In this document: positions 50,782-61,339 of the stretch, piece after piece
Numbering within the stretch: position 1 is the first letter of the stretch
How the letters are laid out: every line of letters begins with the position of its first letter
NCBI GenBank assembly: GCA_902621165.1
Contig: CACNKX010000001.1
Location: forward strand, 149,071-213,070
Source: an uncultured Alphaproteobacteria bacterium
GTDB taxonomy: Bacteria > Pseudomonadota > Alphaproteobacteria > HIMB59 > GCA-002718135
Direction of reading: 5' to 3'
Length of the DNA: 64,000 nucleotides
The notes under the pieces: model-generated
What the model saw: the letters and a program-made list of their open reading frames with translations, nothing else
Database searches by the model: none
Told to the model about the DNA's origin: nothing
Translations under genes and position numbers: made by a program

Positions 50782-53700
50782 GCAGATTTTTCTTCTTGAA
50801 TTAATACAGGTTGATCAAATTTATTGATCATTTCTTTTGGAACAATCTGCCAGAAGAGTAATTTCTCATTTTCCCAATTTTCGAGTAAATTTTTTGCGTA
50901 CATTGAATTTGTTTCCTTGATATGTTCTTCAATTTTTTGATGTAACACTTTTTCCCAATAATTTGTCATTTGTTGTTGATAGAAAATATCCTCAAGATTA
51001 ATTCGAAGTGGTAGAGTTCCTTCTTTATCGTACACAAATGCCATACCTCCAGTCATTCCAGCTCCAAAATTATTTCCTATTTCACCAAGAATAACTGCAC
51101 TTCCTCCAGTCATATATTCACATCCATTATCACCACATCCTTCAATAACAGCATGTGCGCCAGAGTTTCTAACAGCAAATCTATCACCAGCAGTCCCAGC
51201 TGCAAAAAGTTTACCACGCGTTGCTCCATATAGGACAGTATTCCCAATGATAACATTTTTGTTTGTTTTTAGTTGTGAAGATGAGTTTGGTTGAATAACA
51301 ATTTTACCCCCTGATAATCCTTTTGCAACATAATCGTTAGCGTCACCAAAGACTTTAAGAGTAGTTCCTTGCACACTCCATGCTCCAAAAGATTGCCCAG
51401 CAGAACCATGAAAATTAACTGTAAAGAAATCCTCTGGAAGAGAACTCATTCCTTTTGTAGTAGTAATTTCTGATGCAAGTCTTGTACCAATAGCTCTATC
51501 AGTATTTTTGATATTATAATTTAGTTCAATTTTTTGATCTGTTTCAAAGAAAGACTTAGCGTCCCCTATGATTTTAATATCAAGGCTATCGCTAACTTTA
51601 TTAATTGTATTTTTCTTTATGTCAAATTCTCCAACTGATGAATCAATGGTTTGAATAATTGGATTTAAATCTAAATCATCAAGATCAGAACTTCCTCTAC
51701 TGACTTGATATAAAAGATCAGATCTTCCAACTACTTCATCAAGAGAAGAAAAGCCTAGTGATCCTAAAATTTCTCTAACTTCATCAGCAATAAAACTAAA
51801 AAGATTTATTACTTTTTCTGGTGTTCCGGTAAATTTTTCTCTAAGTTTTGCATCTTGTGAGCAAACTCCAACGGGACAAGTATTTGAATGACATTGTCTA
51901 ACCATGATACAACCCATAGCAACTAAACTTGCTGTACCAATTCCATATTCTTCTGCCCCAAGCATAGCCGCAATAACAATATCTTTTCCTGTTTTCAAAC
52001 CCCCATCAGTTCTAAGAACAACTTTATCTCTTAAGTTATTTAGAGATAGCACTTGATGTACTTCACTTAATCCGAGTTCCCAAGGAAGTCCTGCATACTT
52101 AATGCTTGTTTGTGGGCTTGCTCCAGTTCCACCATTGTGACCAGAAATGAGTATCGTATCAGCTTTTGCTTTTGCAACACCAGCTGCGACTGTTCCAATC
52201 CCTGACTGAGCAACCAACTTAACGCATACTTTAGCTCTTGGATTAATTTGTTTCAAATCGTAAATAAGTTGAGCTAAATCTTCGATAGAATAAATATCAT
52301 GATGAGGAGGAGGACTAATAAGCGTCACACCTTCGGTTGAATGTCTTAGTTTAGCAATTAATTCTGTAACTTTTCCTCCTGGCAATTGTCCACCCTCACC
52401 AGGTTTTGCACCTTGTGCAACTTTAATTTCAATTTCTTCACAATTATTTAAATATTCCGCTGTTACACCAAATCGTCCACTTGCAATTTGTTTAATTTTT
52501 GATGATGCGTTATCTCCATTTGGCTTAGGTTTAAATCTAATCGGATCTTCACCACCTTCACCTGAATCAGATTTAGCTCCTATCCTATTCATTGCTACAG
52601 AAAGAGTTTCATGCGCTTCTGGACTCAGGGCTCCAAGTGATATTCCTGGTGCAACTAGCCTTTTTCTAATTTCTTGAGAAGGTTCTACTGTGTTAGAGTT
52701 ACTATTATTGTTATTTTTTTTGAAGTCTAAAAGATCACGAATATTTATAGGATCCATTTCATCAATCATCGAAGAATATTTTTTAAATAAAGAATAATTA
52801 TTAGAAGTTACTGCAGTTTGAAGCATGTGAATTGATCTTGCTTCAAAAGCATGTTTTTCGCCACCAAATCTGTAGCGATAGTTTCCTCCAATTGGTAGCG
52901 TAATAACACTTTCTTGATAAGCCTTGTCATGAGCTAATCTAGATCTTCTTTCTATACCGCTGATTCCGATACCAGATATTTTAGAACTCATAGAAGGGAA
53001 ATATTTGCTCATTAAATTTCTACTAAGACCAATTGCTTCAAAGTTACAACCACCTCGATATGAATTAATCACTGATATTCCCATCTTACTCATTGTCTTT
53101 AGCAAACCATTATTTATAGAATTAATGAATCTCTCTACACATTCTTCATATGAGAGATTTTTAAATAATCCCTTTTTATGTCTTTCCGCTATAGCTTGTT
53201 GTGCCATATATGCATTCACACTTGTTGCTCCTACTCCGATAAGCACTGCAAAATATTGTACATCTAAACATTCTGCAGATTGAACATTTAAGGAAATAAA
53301 AGTACGAAGATTTTGTTTAATTAAATAATGATGAACAGAACTTGTAACTAATATCATAGGAAGAGCTATTCTTGTTTTAGACATTTCTTTGTCACTTAAA
53401 ATTATATGAACATACCCCTCTCTAACAGCTTGTTCTGCTTCTAGGTTAATTCTTACAATTTCTGTCTCAAAATTATTTTCAGTATTTGTTTTATCCATTG
53501 TAGTGTCAATGATCTTGACAGTATCTTTCATATATCTACGCATAGATTTGAATTGCTCAATTGAAAGAACAGGGGAGTTCAATTGTAAATGATCACATTG
53601 ATCTTCATCTTCATCAAGAATATTACTTAAGTTTCCAATTCTAGTTCGAAGACTCATAACAACTCTTTCTCTTAATGAATCAATTGGCGGGTTTGTAACT

Positions 53701-55295
53701 TGACTAAAATTTTGTCTAAAAAAGTGATGTAGTCCTCTATATTTATTTGAAAGTACAGCTAACGGAGTATCATCTCCCATCGATCCCGTTGCTTCTTTTT
53801 TTTCGGCAATCATCGGATGAAGTATTAATTCGATGTCTTCTACTGACCAGGCAAAGCATGCCATTCTTTTTCGTAGATCTCCAGAGTCTAAATCTCTAAA
53901 TTCCTCATCAACAGATTGAACAAGTTTATCAATATACGTAATTTTTTTAGTCCAATCACCAAATGGTTTAGTTTCTGCCAAATACTTTTTTATCTCATGA
54001 TCTTTAAAAAATTTTTTCTCTTTAAAATTGACTGCTATTAATTGACCTGGTCCTACTCTACCTCTTTCTACTATTTCATTTTCTTTAATATCAACCATTC
54101 CAGTTTCAGAACCCGCAATAAGAAGATTTTTTGTCAGTGTATATCTTATAGGTCTAAGGCCATTTCTATCCATTCCAGCAATAGCCCAATCACCGTATGC
54201 TCCACATATTGCTGCTGGACCATCCCATGGCTCCATAACTGCTCCACCATAAGCGTATAAATCTTTTATTTTTTTTGGAAAATCTCTTCTGTGGGACCAA
54301 GCTTCTGGAATCGTGATTATTTTAGCCATAGGTAAAGAGCGATTAGCTTTAACTAATAACTCTATTGTTGAATCTAAAGCAGCAGAGTCAGACGCTTTAG
54401 AATCAATTATGGGTTTTAAATCATCTACATTATTGCCAAAATTTTTATGTTCCATTCTTGGCTCATGAGCAGCCATCCAATTTTTATTACCTTTAAGTGT
54501 ATTTATTTCACCATTATGCGCAATCACTCTAAAAGGCTGTGCTAAAGACCATGTAGGAAATGTATTAGTAGAATAACGCTGGTGATAAACTGCATATCTA
54601 GAAATAAAATTCTCATTTTGGATATCTGGATAAAAATTGGAAAGCTGTTCTGCTAAAAACATACCTTTATAAACAATAGACTGACAAGATAGTGAGCAAA
54701 TATAAAAGTCTGAAATATTTTGATTTCTAATTTCTTTTTCTATTCTTTTTCTAATTATATAAAGTTTATTATCAAATTGCTTTTCATCTTCTAGTTCTTC
54801 GTTACAAATTAGTATTTGTTCTATTTCAGGCCTTGTTGCTTTTGCTTTGTCACCAATAATCGATGAATTAATTGGAACGTGTCTCCAACCATATATTTTC
54901 AAACCTTCTTTAATTATTTCAGATTCAACAATTGTACGAGCATTTTCTTGAGCGGCAAAATCTGTACGTGGTAAAAAAATCATGCCAACCCCGAAAGGTA
55001 AATCATTCGGAGTGTGACCCGTTCTTTCTATTTGTTGAGTAAAAAAATTCTTTGGTATGGATAACTGTATTCCTGCACCATCACCTGTTTTACCATCAGC
55101 ATCAACTGCTCCCCGGTGATACAAAACTCTTAAAGCTTGAACCCCTAACTCGACTATTTCTCTTGTCTCAGATCCATCTAAAGATGCTATTAATCCAACA
55201 CCACATGATGAATGTTCATCTTGTTGATTATAAACGTGATTTTCTTCTAAGAATTTTTTATTCTTTTTATACTTTTCAATAAAGTGATTAGGCAT
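50778..55295 (-). CDS. gltB: glutamate synthase large subunit
   Basis: Catalytic CGVGLIASLDG, FMN/Fe-S region GEGGQLPGGKV, ISGHNGGTGASPQTSIKYAG, CMIMVRQCHSNTCPVGV-like motif. Confidence 0.98.
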   Translation of the reverse strand: MPNHFIEKYKKNKKFLEENHVYNQQDEHSSCGVGLIASLDGSETREIVELGVQALRVLYHRGAVDADGKTGDGAGIQLSIPKNFFTQQIERTGHTPNDLPFGVGMIFLPRTDFAAQENARTIVESEIIKEGLKIYGWRHVPINSSIIGDKAKATRPEIEQILICNEELEDEKQFDNKLYIIRKRIEKEIRNQNISDFYICSLSCQSIVYKGMFLAEQLSNFYPDIQNENFISRYAVYHQRYSTNTFPTWSLAQPFRVIAHNGEINTLKGNKNWMAAHEPRMEHKNFGNNVDDLKPIIDSKASDSAALDSTIELLVKANRSLPMAKIITIPEAWSHRRDFPKKIKDLYAYGGAVMEPWDGPAAICGAYGDWAIAGMDRNGLRPIRYTLTKNLLIAGSETGMVDIKENEIVERGRVGPGQLIAVNFKEKKFFKDHEIKKYLAETKPFGDWTKKITYIDKLVQSVDEEFRDLDSGDLRKRMACFAWSVEDIELILHPMIAEKKEATGSMGDDTPLAVLSNKYRGLHHFFRQNFSQVTNPPIDSLRERVVMSLRTRIGNLSNILDEDEDQCDHLQLNSPVLSIEQFKSMRRYMKDTVKIIDTTMDKTNTENNFETEIVRINLEAEQAVREGYVHIILSDKEMSKTRIALPMILVTSSVHHYLIKQNLRTFISLNVQSAECLDVQYFAVLIGVGATSVNAYMAQQAIAERHKKGLFKNLSYEECVERFINSINNGLLKTMSKMGISVINSYRGGCNFEAIGLSRNLMSKYFPSMSSKISGIGISGIERRSRLAHDKAYQESVITLPIGGNYRYRFGGEKHAFEARSIHMLQTAVTSNNYSLFKKYSSMIDEMDPINIRDLLDFKKNNNNSNSNTVEPSQEIRKRLVAPGISLGALSPEAHETLSVAMNRIGAKSDSGEGGEDPIRFKPKPNGDNASSKIKQIASGRFGVTAEYLNNCEEIEIKVAQGAKPGEGGQLPGGKVTELIAKLRHSTEGVTLISPPPHHDIYSIEDLAQLIYDLKQINPRAKVCVKLVAQSGIGTVAAGVAKAKADTILISGHNGGTGASPQTSIKYAGLPWELGLSEVHQVLSLNNLRDKVVLRTDGGLKTGKDIVIAAMLGAEEYGIGTASLVAMGCIMVRQCHSNTCPVGVCSQDAKLREKFTGTPEKVINLFSFIADEVREILGSLGFSSLDEVVGRSDLLYQVSRGSSDLDDLDLNPIIQTIDSSVGEFDIKKNTINKVSDSLDIKIIGDAKSFFETDQKIELNYNIKNTDRAIGTRLASEITTTKGMSSLPEDFFTVNFHGSAGQSFGAWSVQGTTLKVFGDANDYVAKGLSGGKIVIQPNSSSQLKTNKNVIIGNTVLYGATRGKLFAAGTAGDRFAVRNSGAHAVIEGCGDNGCEYMTGGSAVILGEIGNNFGAGMTGGMAFVYDKEGTLPLRINLEDIFYQQQMTNYWEKVLHQKIEEHIKETNSMYAKNLLENWENEKLLFWQIVPKEMINKFDQPVLIQEEKSA

Positions 55296-56733
55296 TTATT
55301 GCTTTCTTATTAATATTATTTTGATAGGAAAAATTGTTTCCTAAATATTCATTAATATTCTTTGCTGCATCACGACCATCCTTGATTCCCCAAACAACTA
55401 AACTTGCACCACGAACAATATCTCCAGCAGCAAATACTCCATCAATTGATGTCATCATATTTTTATAATTAATTTTTAATGTACCCCATCTTGTAACTGT
55501 TAGTTTGTTATGACCAAAAAGCTTTGGTAAATCTTCAGGTTCAAAACCTAAAGCTTCTATAGCTAAATCAACATCTAGGTCTTTCTCCGTACCTTCTTTT
55601 GGCTCTGGCTTCCTTCTACCTGACTCATCAGGTTCTCCAAGTTGCATTAAAACGGTTCTGATATTTTTCAATGATCCATTTCCCGAATATTCAGTTGGTA
55701 AAGTCAACCATTGAAAATCTACGCCCTCTTCTATTGCATTTTGAACTTCTCTTTGCGAACCAGGCATGTTTGTCTTATCACGTCTATAAAGACACTTAAC
55801 AGATTTTGCTCCTTGTCTTACAGCTGTTCTAACGCAATCCATAGCGGTATCACCGCCGCCAATGACAACTACATTTTTTCCATTTGCATTTAATCTTCCA
55901 TTTGTAAAATCTTCAACTTTATCTTTTAAACCAGTCTTGTTACTTGCTATTAGAAAATCTAAAGCTGGTACAACATTATTAAAATTAGATGTATTTAGAT
56001 TGATTTCTCTAAATTTGTAAACTCCGGTTGCTATAAGAACTGCATCATGCTTAATTTTAATATCTTCAAAAGTAATGTCTTTGCCAATATCGCAGTTTAA
56101 TTCAAACTTAATTCCACTTTCTTTAAGTCGATTTGTTCTTCTTATAACAATATCTTTTTCTAGTTTAAAATTTGGGATACCATAAATTAAAAGACCTCCT
56201 GGTCTATCGTAGCGATCATATATTGTAACTTGAAATCCTTTTTTACGAAGTTCTTCTGCTGCAGCTAATCCGGCAGGACCAGAACCAATAATTCCAACAC
56301 TTTGATTTTTTTCTTCAACTGGTTCAATATTTTTAACCCAACCTTCTTCCCAAGCTTTATCTGTAATATATTTTTCTATTGATCCAATAGTAACAGTACC
56401 GTGGCCAGATTGTTCAATTACACAGTTACCTTCACACAATCGATCTTGGGGGCATATACGACCACAAATTTCAGGCATGTTATTTGTAGAGCTGGAAATT
56501 TCAAACGCCTCCTGCATTCTATCCTCAGCAGTGAGCTTTAACCAATCTGGAATATTATTGTGTAAAGGACAATGAACTTGGCAAAAAGGAACACCACATT
56601 GAGAACATCTGGAAGCTTGTTCTTCTGCCTTTTGTGAGGCAAATTTAGCGTAAATTTCATCAAATGATTTAACCCTGTCTTTGGCAGATATTTTTTTAGG
56701 ATTTTCCTTATTTATTTTTGTAAATTTTAGCAT
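55288..56733 (-). CDS. gltD: glutamate synthase small subunit
   Basis: CSQCGVPFCQVHCPLHNNIPDWL, CGRICPQDRLCEGNC, GSGPAGLAAAEELRKKG. Confidence 0.98.
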   Translation of the reverse strand: MLKFTKINKENPKKISAKDRVKSFDEIYAKFASQKAEEQASRCSQCGVPFCQVHCPLHNNIPDWLKLTAEDRMQEAFEISSSTNNMPEICGRICPQDRLCEGNCVIEQSGHGTVTIGSIEKYITDKAWEEGWVKNIEPVEEKNQSVGIIGSGPAGLAAAEELRKKGFQVTIYDRYDRPGGLLIYGIPNFKLEKDIVIRRTNRLKESGIKFELNCDIGKDITFEDIKIKHDAVLIATGVYKFREINLNTSNFNNVVPALDFLIASNKTGLKDKVEDFTNGRLNANGKNVVVIGGGDTAMDCVRTAVRQGAKSVKCLYRRDKTNMPGSQREVQNAIEEGVDFQWLTLPTEYSGNGSLKNIRTVLMQLGEPDESGRRKPEPKEGTEKDLDVDLAIEALGFEPEDLPKLFGHNKLTVTRWGTLKINYKNMMTSIDGVFAAGDIVRGASLVVWGIKDGRDAAKNINEYLGNNFSYQNNINKKAINA

Positions 56734-56851
56734 TTAGTTATCATTTGTTTACTATTTTATGTAGATCGAACCAAATACACATTCAAGATAAAAAAAGAAA
56801 CAATAATTTTGTAAAAATAGTACAACTTATGTACTAAAACTTAGAAAACCC

Positions 56852-57757
56852 TTAATTTACAATAATATTTTTAAGTATTTCTAGTGTATCTTGTGGATTA
56901 ATATCAAGATTTTGGAACGATTTATCGACATTTATGACAAGATTGTCCTTTTCAAATAATGTTAACTGTTCAGACGTAAGAGGCGAAATTGGAGTTTTTT
57001 CAGCAATATTTATAATAGGTTTCATAAATGCCATAGGAACAGGAACTAAAACCCTAGTTTTGTTTAAAAAATCAGAAATATAATTAAAGAATTCTTTGTA
57101 AGAATAAGTCCTTGGACCGGCAAGTTCATAAATATTTTTCCCTTTAATCTTGGACTTAATTATTTCATCAACAGCTAGAGATACATCGTCAATAAATACG
57201 GGTTGGAATTTTGTAGAACCATCTCCAAAAAGTGGGACAAAAAAAGAAGCTTTGAATATTGGCAAAAGTCTTTTCAAAAAAATATCACCACCACCTATAA
57301 TAACGCCTGGCCTAATAATATTTACATTATCTAGTTGTTTAAAAGCTTCCTTTTCAGATTTATGTACTGCAACGCTTCTTGTTGAATTTTTATCAATATC
57401 TACACCAAGACCAGAAAAGAAAATGAATTGCTTTAATTCCTTACTAGATTTTAAAATTCTAATAAGTTTCTGATTAAATTTGTATATTGTATTGTTAAAA
57501 TCACCCTTCTTTTGATCGTATGTAGTTTTCAAATTAATGCATACGTCGGCACTATTTAAAACAGATCTGAGCCTTTTATCTTCTAATGAAGAATAACGAA
57601 ATGGAATTACCTGTCCTGTTACACCTAAAAGTCGGATTTTAGCTTCTTGTACAGATCTTTGATATGGAACAATGATTTTATGGCCATATTTAGTAAGACG
57701 TCTTATTAAATGTTTACCTATAAAACCTGCACCTCCAAAAATTACTATTGATTTCAT
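56852..57757 (-). CDS. NAD(P)-binding SDR, complex I NDUFA9-subunit-like
   Basis: IVIFGGAGFIGKHLIRRLTKYGHKIIVPYQRS, RPGVIIGGGDIFLKRL, FQPVFIDDVSLAV. Confidence 0.87.
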   Translation of the reverse strand: MKSIVIFGGAGFIGKHLIRRLTKYGHKIIVPYQRSVQEAKIRLLGVTGQVIPFRYSSLEDKRLRSVLNSADVCINLKTTYDQKKGDFNNTIYKFNQKLIRILKSSKELKQFIFFSGLGVDIDKNSTRSVAVHKSEKEAFKQLDNVNIIRPGVIIGGGDIFLKRLLPIFKASFFVPLFGDGSTKFQPVFIDDVSLAVDEIIKSKIKGKNIYELAGPRTYSYKEFFNYISDFLNKTRVLVPVPMAFMKPIINIAEKTPISPLTSEQLTLFEKDNLVINVDKSFQNLDINPQDTLEILKNIIVN

Positions 57758-57819
57758 GACCTTTAATTAAATAAGTGATATAAAGAAAAAATATAAAATA
57801 AACAGGCAATAAAATCAAA

Positions 57820-58428
57820 ATGAAAATAAATTTCTATAAAGGAGATCTTCCAGCAAGTTTTAAAGCTACTAATATTATTGCATTGGACAGCGAAACAATG
57901 GGATTAAATCCTAAAAGAGATAAATTATGTTTGGTCCAAATTTCTAATGGTGATGAAGTATGTCATCTTGTAAAAATTGATTTATCTACTCAAAAACCTC
58001 TAAATTTAATTAAAATTCTTAAGAATAATAAAATTCAAAAAATTTTTCATTATGCTAGGTTTGATGTAGCTGTATTCAAACACAACTTCAAAATTAATAT
58101 AAAAAATATTTACTGTACTAAAATCGCTTCAAAGTTAGTTAGAACCTATACTGATAAACATGGATATAAAGATCTTTGTACTGAATTATTAGGAAAATCA
58201 ATTTCAAAAGCTGAACAGTCTTCTGATTGGGGTGGGGATTTAACAAAAGACCAGCAAAAATATGCTGCTACTGACGTTTTATATTTGCATAGAATAAAAG
58301 ATAAGCTTGATGATATGTTATTAAGAGAAAAAAGAAACAAACTTGCTAAAGCCTGTTTCGATTTCATACAATATAGAACAGATTTAGATATAAGTGGATG
58401 GTCAGATCAAGATATATTTAAGCACTAA
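57820..58428 (+). CDS. ribonuclease D-like 3'-5' exonuclease (short form)
   Basis: IALDSETMGLNPKRDKLCLVQIS, KIFHYARFDVAVF, QQKYAATDVLYLHRI. Confidence 0.92.
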   Translation: MKINFYKGDLPASFKATNIIALDSETMGLNPKRDKLCLVQISNGDEVCHLVKIDLSTQKPLNLIKILKNNKIQKIFHYARFDVAVFKHNFKINIKNIYCTKIASKLVRTYTDKHGYKDLCTELLGKSISKAEQSSDWGGDLTKDQQKYAATDVLYLHRIKDKLDDMLLREKRNKLAKACFDFIQYRTDLDISGWSDQDIFKH

Positions 58429-59387
58429 TGAAAAATAATAAAAAAATAATAAATAGTGCAAAGCGAACATTAACAAGAGAATTAAGTAGCATTAAAAATC
58501 TAAAATCTACTTTTAATAATAATTTTTGCAAAGCTGTCATTTTAATTTACAATACAAAAGGTAAGGTGGTTATAACAGGTGTGGGAAAAAGTGCTCATAT
58601 TGGTAATAAGATATCTGCAACTCTCACATCTACAGGGACTCCATCTTATTTTGTTCATGCTACAGAAGCAAGTCATGGTGATTTAGGAAGTATAAAAAAA
58701 GAAGATTGTGTGATTGCAATTTCAAATTCTGGAGAAACATCTGAGTTAAACAATATTATCCAATTTACCAAAAGATTTAATATAAAACTTATTAGCATTA
58801 CCAGTAATTCAAAGAGTAGCCTACACAAGAAATCTACAGTAGGAATTTTGTATAAAAAACCTATAGAAGCTTGTCCTCTAAACTTAGCACCAACTAGCTC
58901 TACTTCTATGTCGATGATTATTGGAGATTGTATTGCGATTGCTTTACTAGAATTGAGAGGATTTAAAAGTAGTGAATTTAAGAGACTTCATCCAGGCGGT
59001 AATCTTGGTAAAGATTTAAAAAATCTTAGTGAAATAATGCATACATACAAAGAGTTGCCTTTGGCAAAATTAGGTGAAAAAATGTCAAAGGCTTTATTAA
59101 CTATGACTAAAAAAAGTTTTGGCTGTATTGGAGTTATTAATAATAAAAATCAAATAGTGGGTGTAATTACTGATGGCGATTTGAGAAGAAAACTAAATTC
59201 AAAATTCTTTGAAAAAAAAGCATCAGAAATAATGACGAAAAATCCAACATTAGCAAATAAAAATATGTTAGTTGGAGAAGCAATAAACTTAATGAATACA
59301 AAAAAAATTACAAGCCTTTTTATATGTGAAAATAAGAGACCATTAGGAATAGTTCATATTCATGATTTATTAAGATTGACGAGTTAA
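58428..59387 (+). CDS. kdsD: arabinose-5-phosphate isomerase (KpsF/KdsD), SIS plus CBS domains
   Basis: VVITGVGKSAHIGNKISATLTSTGTPSYFVHATEASHGDLG; tandem CBS. Confidence 0.96.
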   Translation: MKNNKKIINSAKRTLTRELSSIKNLKSTFNNNFCKAVILIYNTKGKVVITGVGKSAHIGNKISATLTSTGTPSYFVHATEASHGDLGSIKKEDCVIAISNSGETSELNNIIQFTKRFNIKLISITSNSKSSLHKKSTVGILYKKPIEACPLNLAPTSSTSMSMIIGDCIAIALLELRGFKSSEFKRLHPGGNLGKDLKNLSEIMHTYKELPLAKLGEKMSKALLTMTKKSFGCIGVINNKNQIVGVITDGDLRRKLNSKFFEKKASEIMTKNPTLANKNMLVGEAINLMNTKKITSLFICENKRPLGIVHIHDLLRLTS

Positions 59388-59388
59388 T

Positions 59389-59838
59389 TTGAATTTTTTT
59401 TTATACATAAATAAAAAATTAATAATTTATATTGGTCTTACTTTATTTTTAATTTTTCTCTCAATAATTTTTTTTAAACAATATAGACAAATCAATATTA
59501 AACTAAGCAATACTGAGAAAAATTTGCCTAATGTGGATATAGCAGAGCCTAAGTTTGCAATCAATAACGAGTCAAAAAAAATTTTTATAACAGCGAAAGT
59601 GGGAAATTTTTTAAATAAAGATGAAATTTTATTACAAGAAAATGTAAGATTTAAGTCAAATGATTTTAGTATAGAAACCGACAGAGTTGTTTTTGATAGA
59701 AATAAACAAACTGCTAATAGCAATAGTAAATCACTATTTAAAACAGAAAATACTACAATTTCTTCAGATGGTTTTAATATTTATGATAAAGGGGATAAAA
59801 TAATATTTTATGGAAACTCTTTTATAGTTTTAAAATGA
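59389..59838 (+). CDS. lptC: LPS export protein LptC-like
   Basis: N-terminal TM, NVDIAEPKF..., position between kdsD and lptA; TTG start. Confidence 0.8.
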   Translation: MNFFLYINKKLIIYIGLTLFLIFLSIIFFKQYRQINIKLSNTEKNLPNVDIAEPKFAINNESKKIFITAKVGNFLNKDEILLQENVRFKSNDFSIETDRVVFDRNKQTANSNSKSLFKTENTTISSDGFNIYDKGDKIIFYGNSFIVLK

Positions 59839-60599
59839 AAATAATTTTTAAGTTAATAATTATTATTATTGTGTTTTCAATTAAAGCCAATGCGAAAGAA
59901 GAGGGAGAGACAGAAATTACAACTGAAGATGGTATTGAAGTTTATCAAAATGAAAAATTTTATTTATTAAAAAAAAATGTCAAAATTAAAGCTGACAGTT
60001 TTAACTTGGATGCTGATAATGTAAGAATTGATTTTAATAAAAGTCTTTACGATATTACTGAACTTGAAGCAAAAGGTAGTGTGAATTTTATTTCTCAACA
60101 ATTTAAGATGAGTGGATCTGGAGAAAAACTAAATTTTAAAGTTTTGATTGAAGAATTAAAAGTTGAAGGATTTGATTCTGAATTAATCACTGAAAATATC
60201 AAAATGTATTCAGATGGATATATAAAAGTTAATAATTTAAATGGAAATTTTGAGCTAAAAGGTGAAAATTCTCGGCTAATTAATGAAAATATTTTGATTT
60301 TAGCTGAGTCAATTGAAGGTATTTTTTCCAATAATAAAGTTAATAAAGAAATAACCCTCCTAGATGTATTTGATAATAAAATATCTTATGTAAAAAACAA
60401 TGATGTAGAAATGTATGCAAAAAAAATAACCTTTGATAATAAATCATCTTTAATTGAGCTTTCAGACGAAGTTACAATAATTCGTGATGGAGAAAAAATA
60501 ACTGGGGATTATGGAACACTTGATACTAAAAATAATTCATATAAAATTAAATCAAATAATGAAGCTAAGGTTAAAGCAATAATTCAGAACGATGAATAA
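59835..60599 (+). CDS. lptA: LptA/OstA-like periplasmic LPS transport protein
   Basis: Signal peptide, repeated beta-jellyroll pattern with IKADSFNLDADNVRIDF; upstream of lptB. Confidence 0.83.
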   Translation: MKIIFKLIIIIIVFSIKANAKEEGETEITTEDGIEVYQNEKFYLLKKNVKIKADSFNLDADNVRIDFNKSLYDITELEAKGSVNFISQQFKMSGSGEKLNFKVLIEELKVEGFDSELITENIKMYSDGYIKVNNLNGNFELKGENSRLINENILILAESIEGIFSNNKVNKEITLLDVFDNKISYVKNNDVEMYAKKITFDNKSSLIELSDEVTIIRDGEKITGDYGTLDTKNNSYKIKSNNEAKVKAIIQNDE

Positions 60600-61338
60600 T
60601 AAATTCAGCATTTTGGATAACGGACTTTCTATAAATAAAATCTCTAAAACTTATGGTAATAAGCAAGTAGTAAGAGATGTTAGTATTTCAATTAATCGGG
60701 GTGAAATAGTTGGCCTATTAGGTCCAAATGGAGCTGGTAAAACATCAACTTTCTATATAATTGTAGGATTAGTTAAGCCAGATAGAGGCAGTATAATTTT
60801 AGATAAATTAGATGTTTCAAATCTTCCAATTTATTTAAGAGGAAAATTAGGAATTAGTTATCTGCCTCAAGAAGCATCAATATTTCGAGGAATGAGTGTA
60901 GAAGATAATCTTTTATCAATAATTGAAATAGAGGAAAAAGATAAAAATAGACAAATTATTTTATTACAAAATCTTCTCAATGAATTTGACATAAATCATG
61001 TTCGAAAATCTAAATCTATTGTTTTATCTGGGGGTGAAAGAAGAAGGTTAGAAATTGCTAGAACTCTAGCAACAAATCCAAAGTACTTATTATTAGATGA
61101 ACCTTTGACTGGGATTGATCCAGTATCAATTGAAGAAATTAAAATAATTATAAAAAAATTAAAAAATAGAAATATTGGTGTATTAATTACTGATCACAAT
61201 GTAAGAGAAACTCTAAAAATAGTTGATAAAGTTTACATTGTTAATGAGGGTGCAATATTCTATGAAGGCAATCCATTGTCTGCAATTAATGATGAAAAAA
61301 TAAAGAAGTTTTATTTAGGTTCAAATTTTAAACTTTAA
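60592..61338 (+). CDS. lptB: LPS export ABC transporter ATPase
   Basis: GLLGPNGAGKTSTFYIIVGL, SYLPQEASIFRGMSVEDN, LSGGERRRLEIARTLA. Confidence 0.97.
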   Translation: MNNKFSILDNGLSINKISKTYGNKQVVRDVSISINRGEIVGLLGPNGAGKTSTFYIIVGLVKPDRGSIILDKLDVSNLPIYLRGKLGISYLPQEASIFRGMSVEDNLLSIIEIEEKDKNRQIILLQNLLNEFDINHVRKSKSIVLSGGERRRLEIARTLATNPKYLLLDEPLTGIDPVSIEEIKIIIKKLKNRNIGVLITDHNVRETLKIVDKVYIVNEGAIFYEGNPLSAINDEKIKKFYLGSNFKL

Positions 61339-61339
61339 A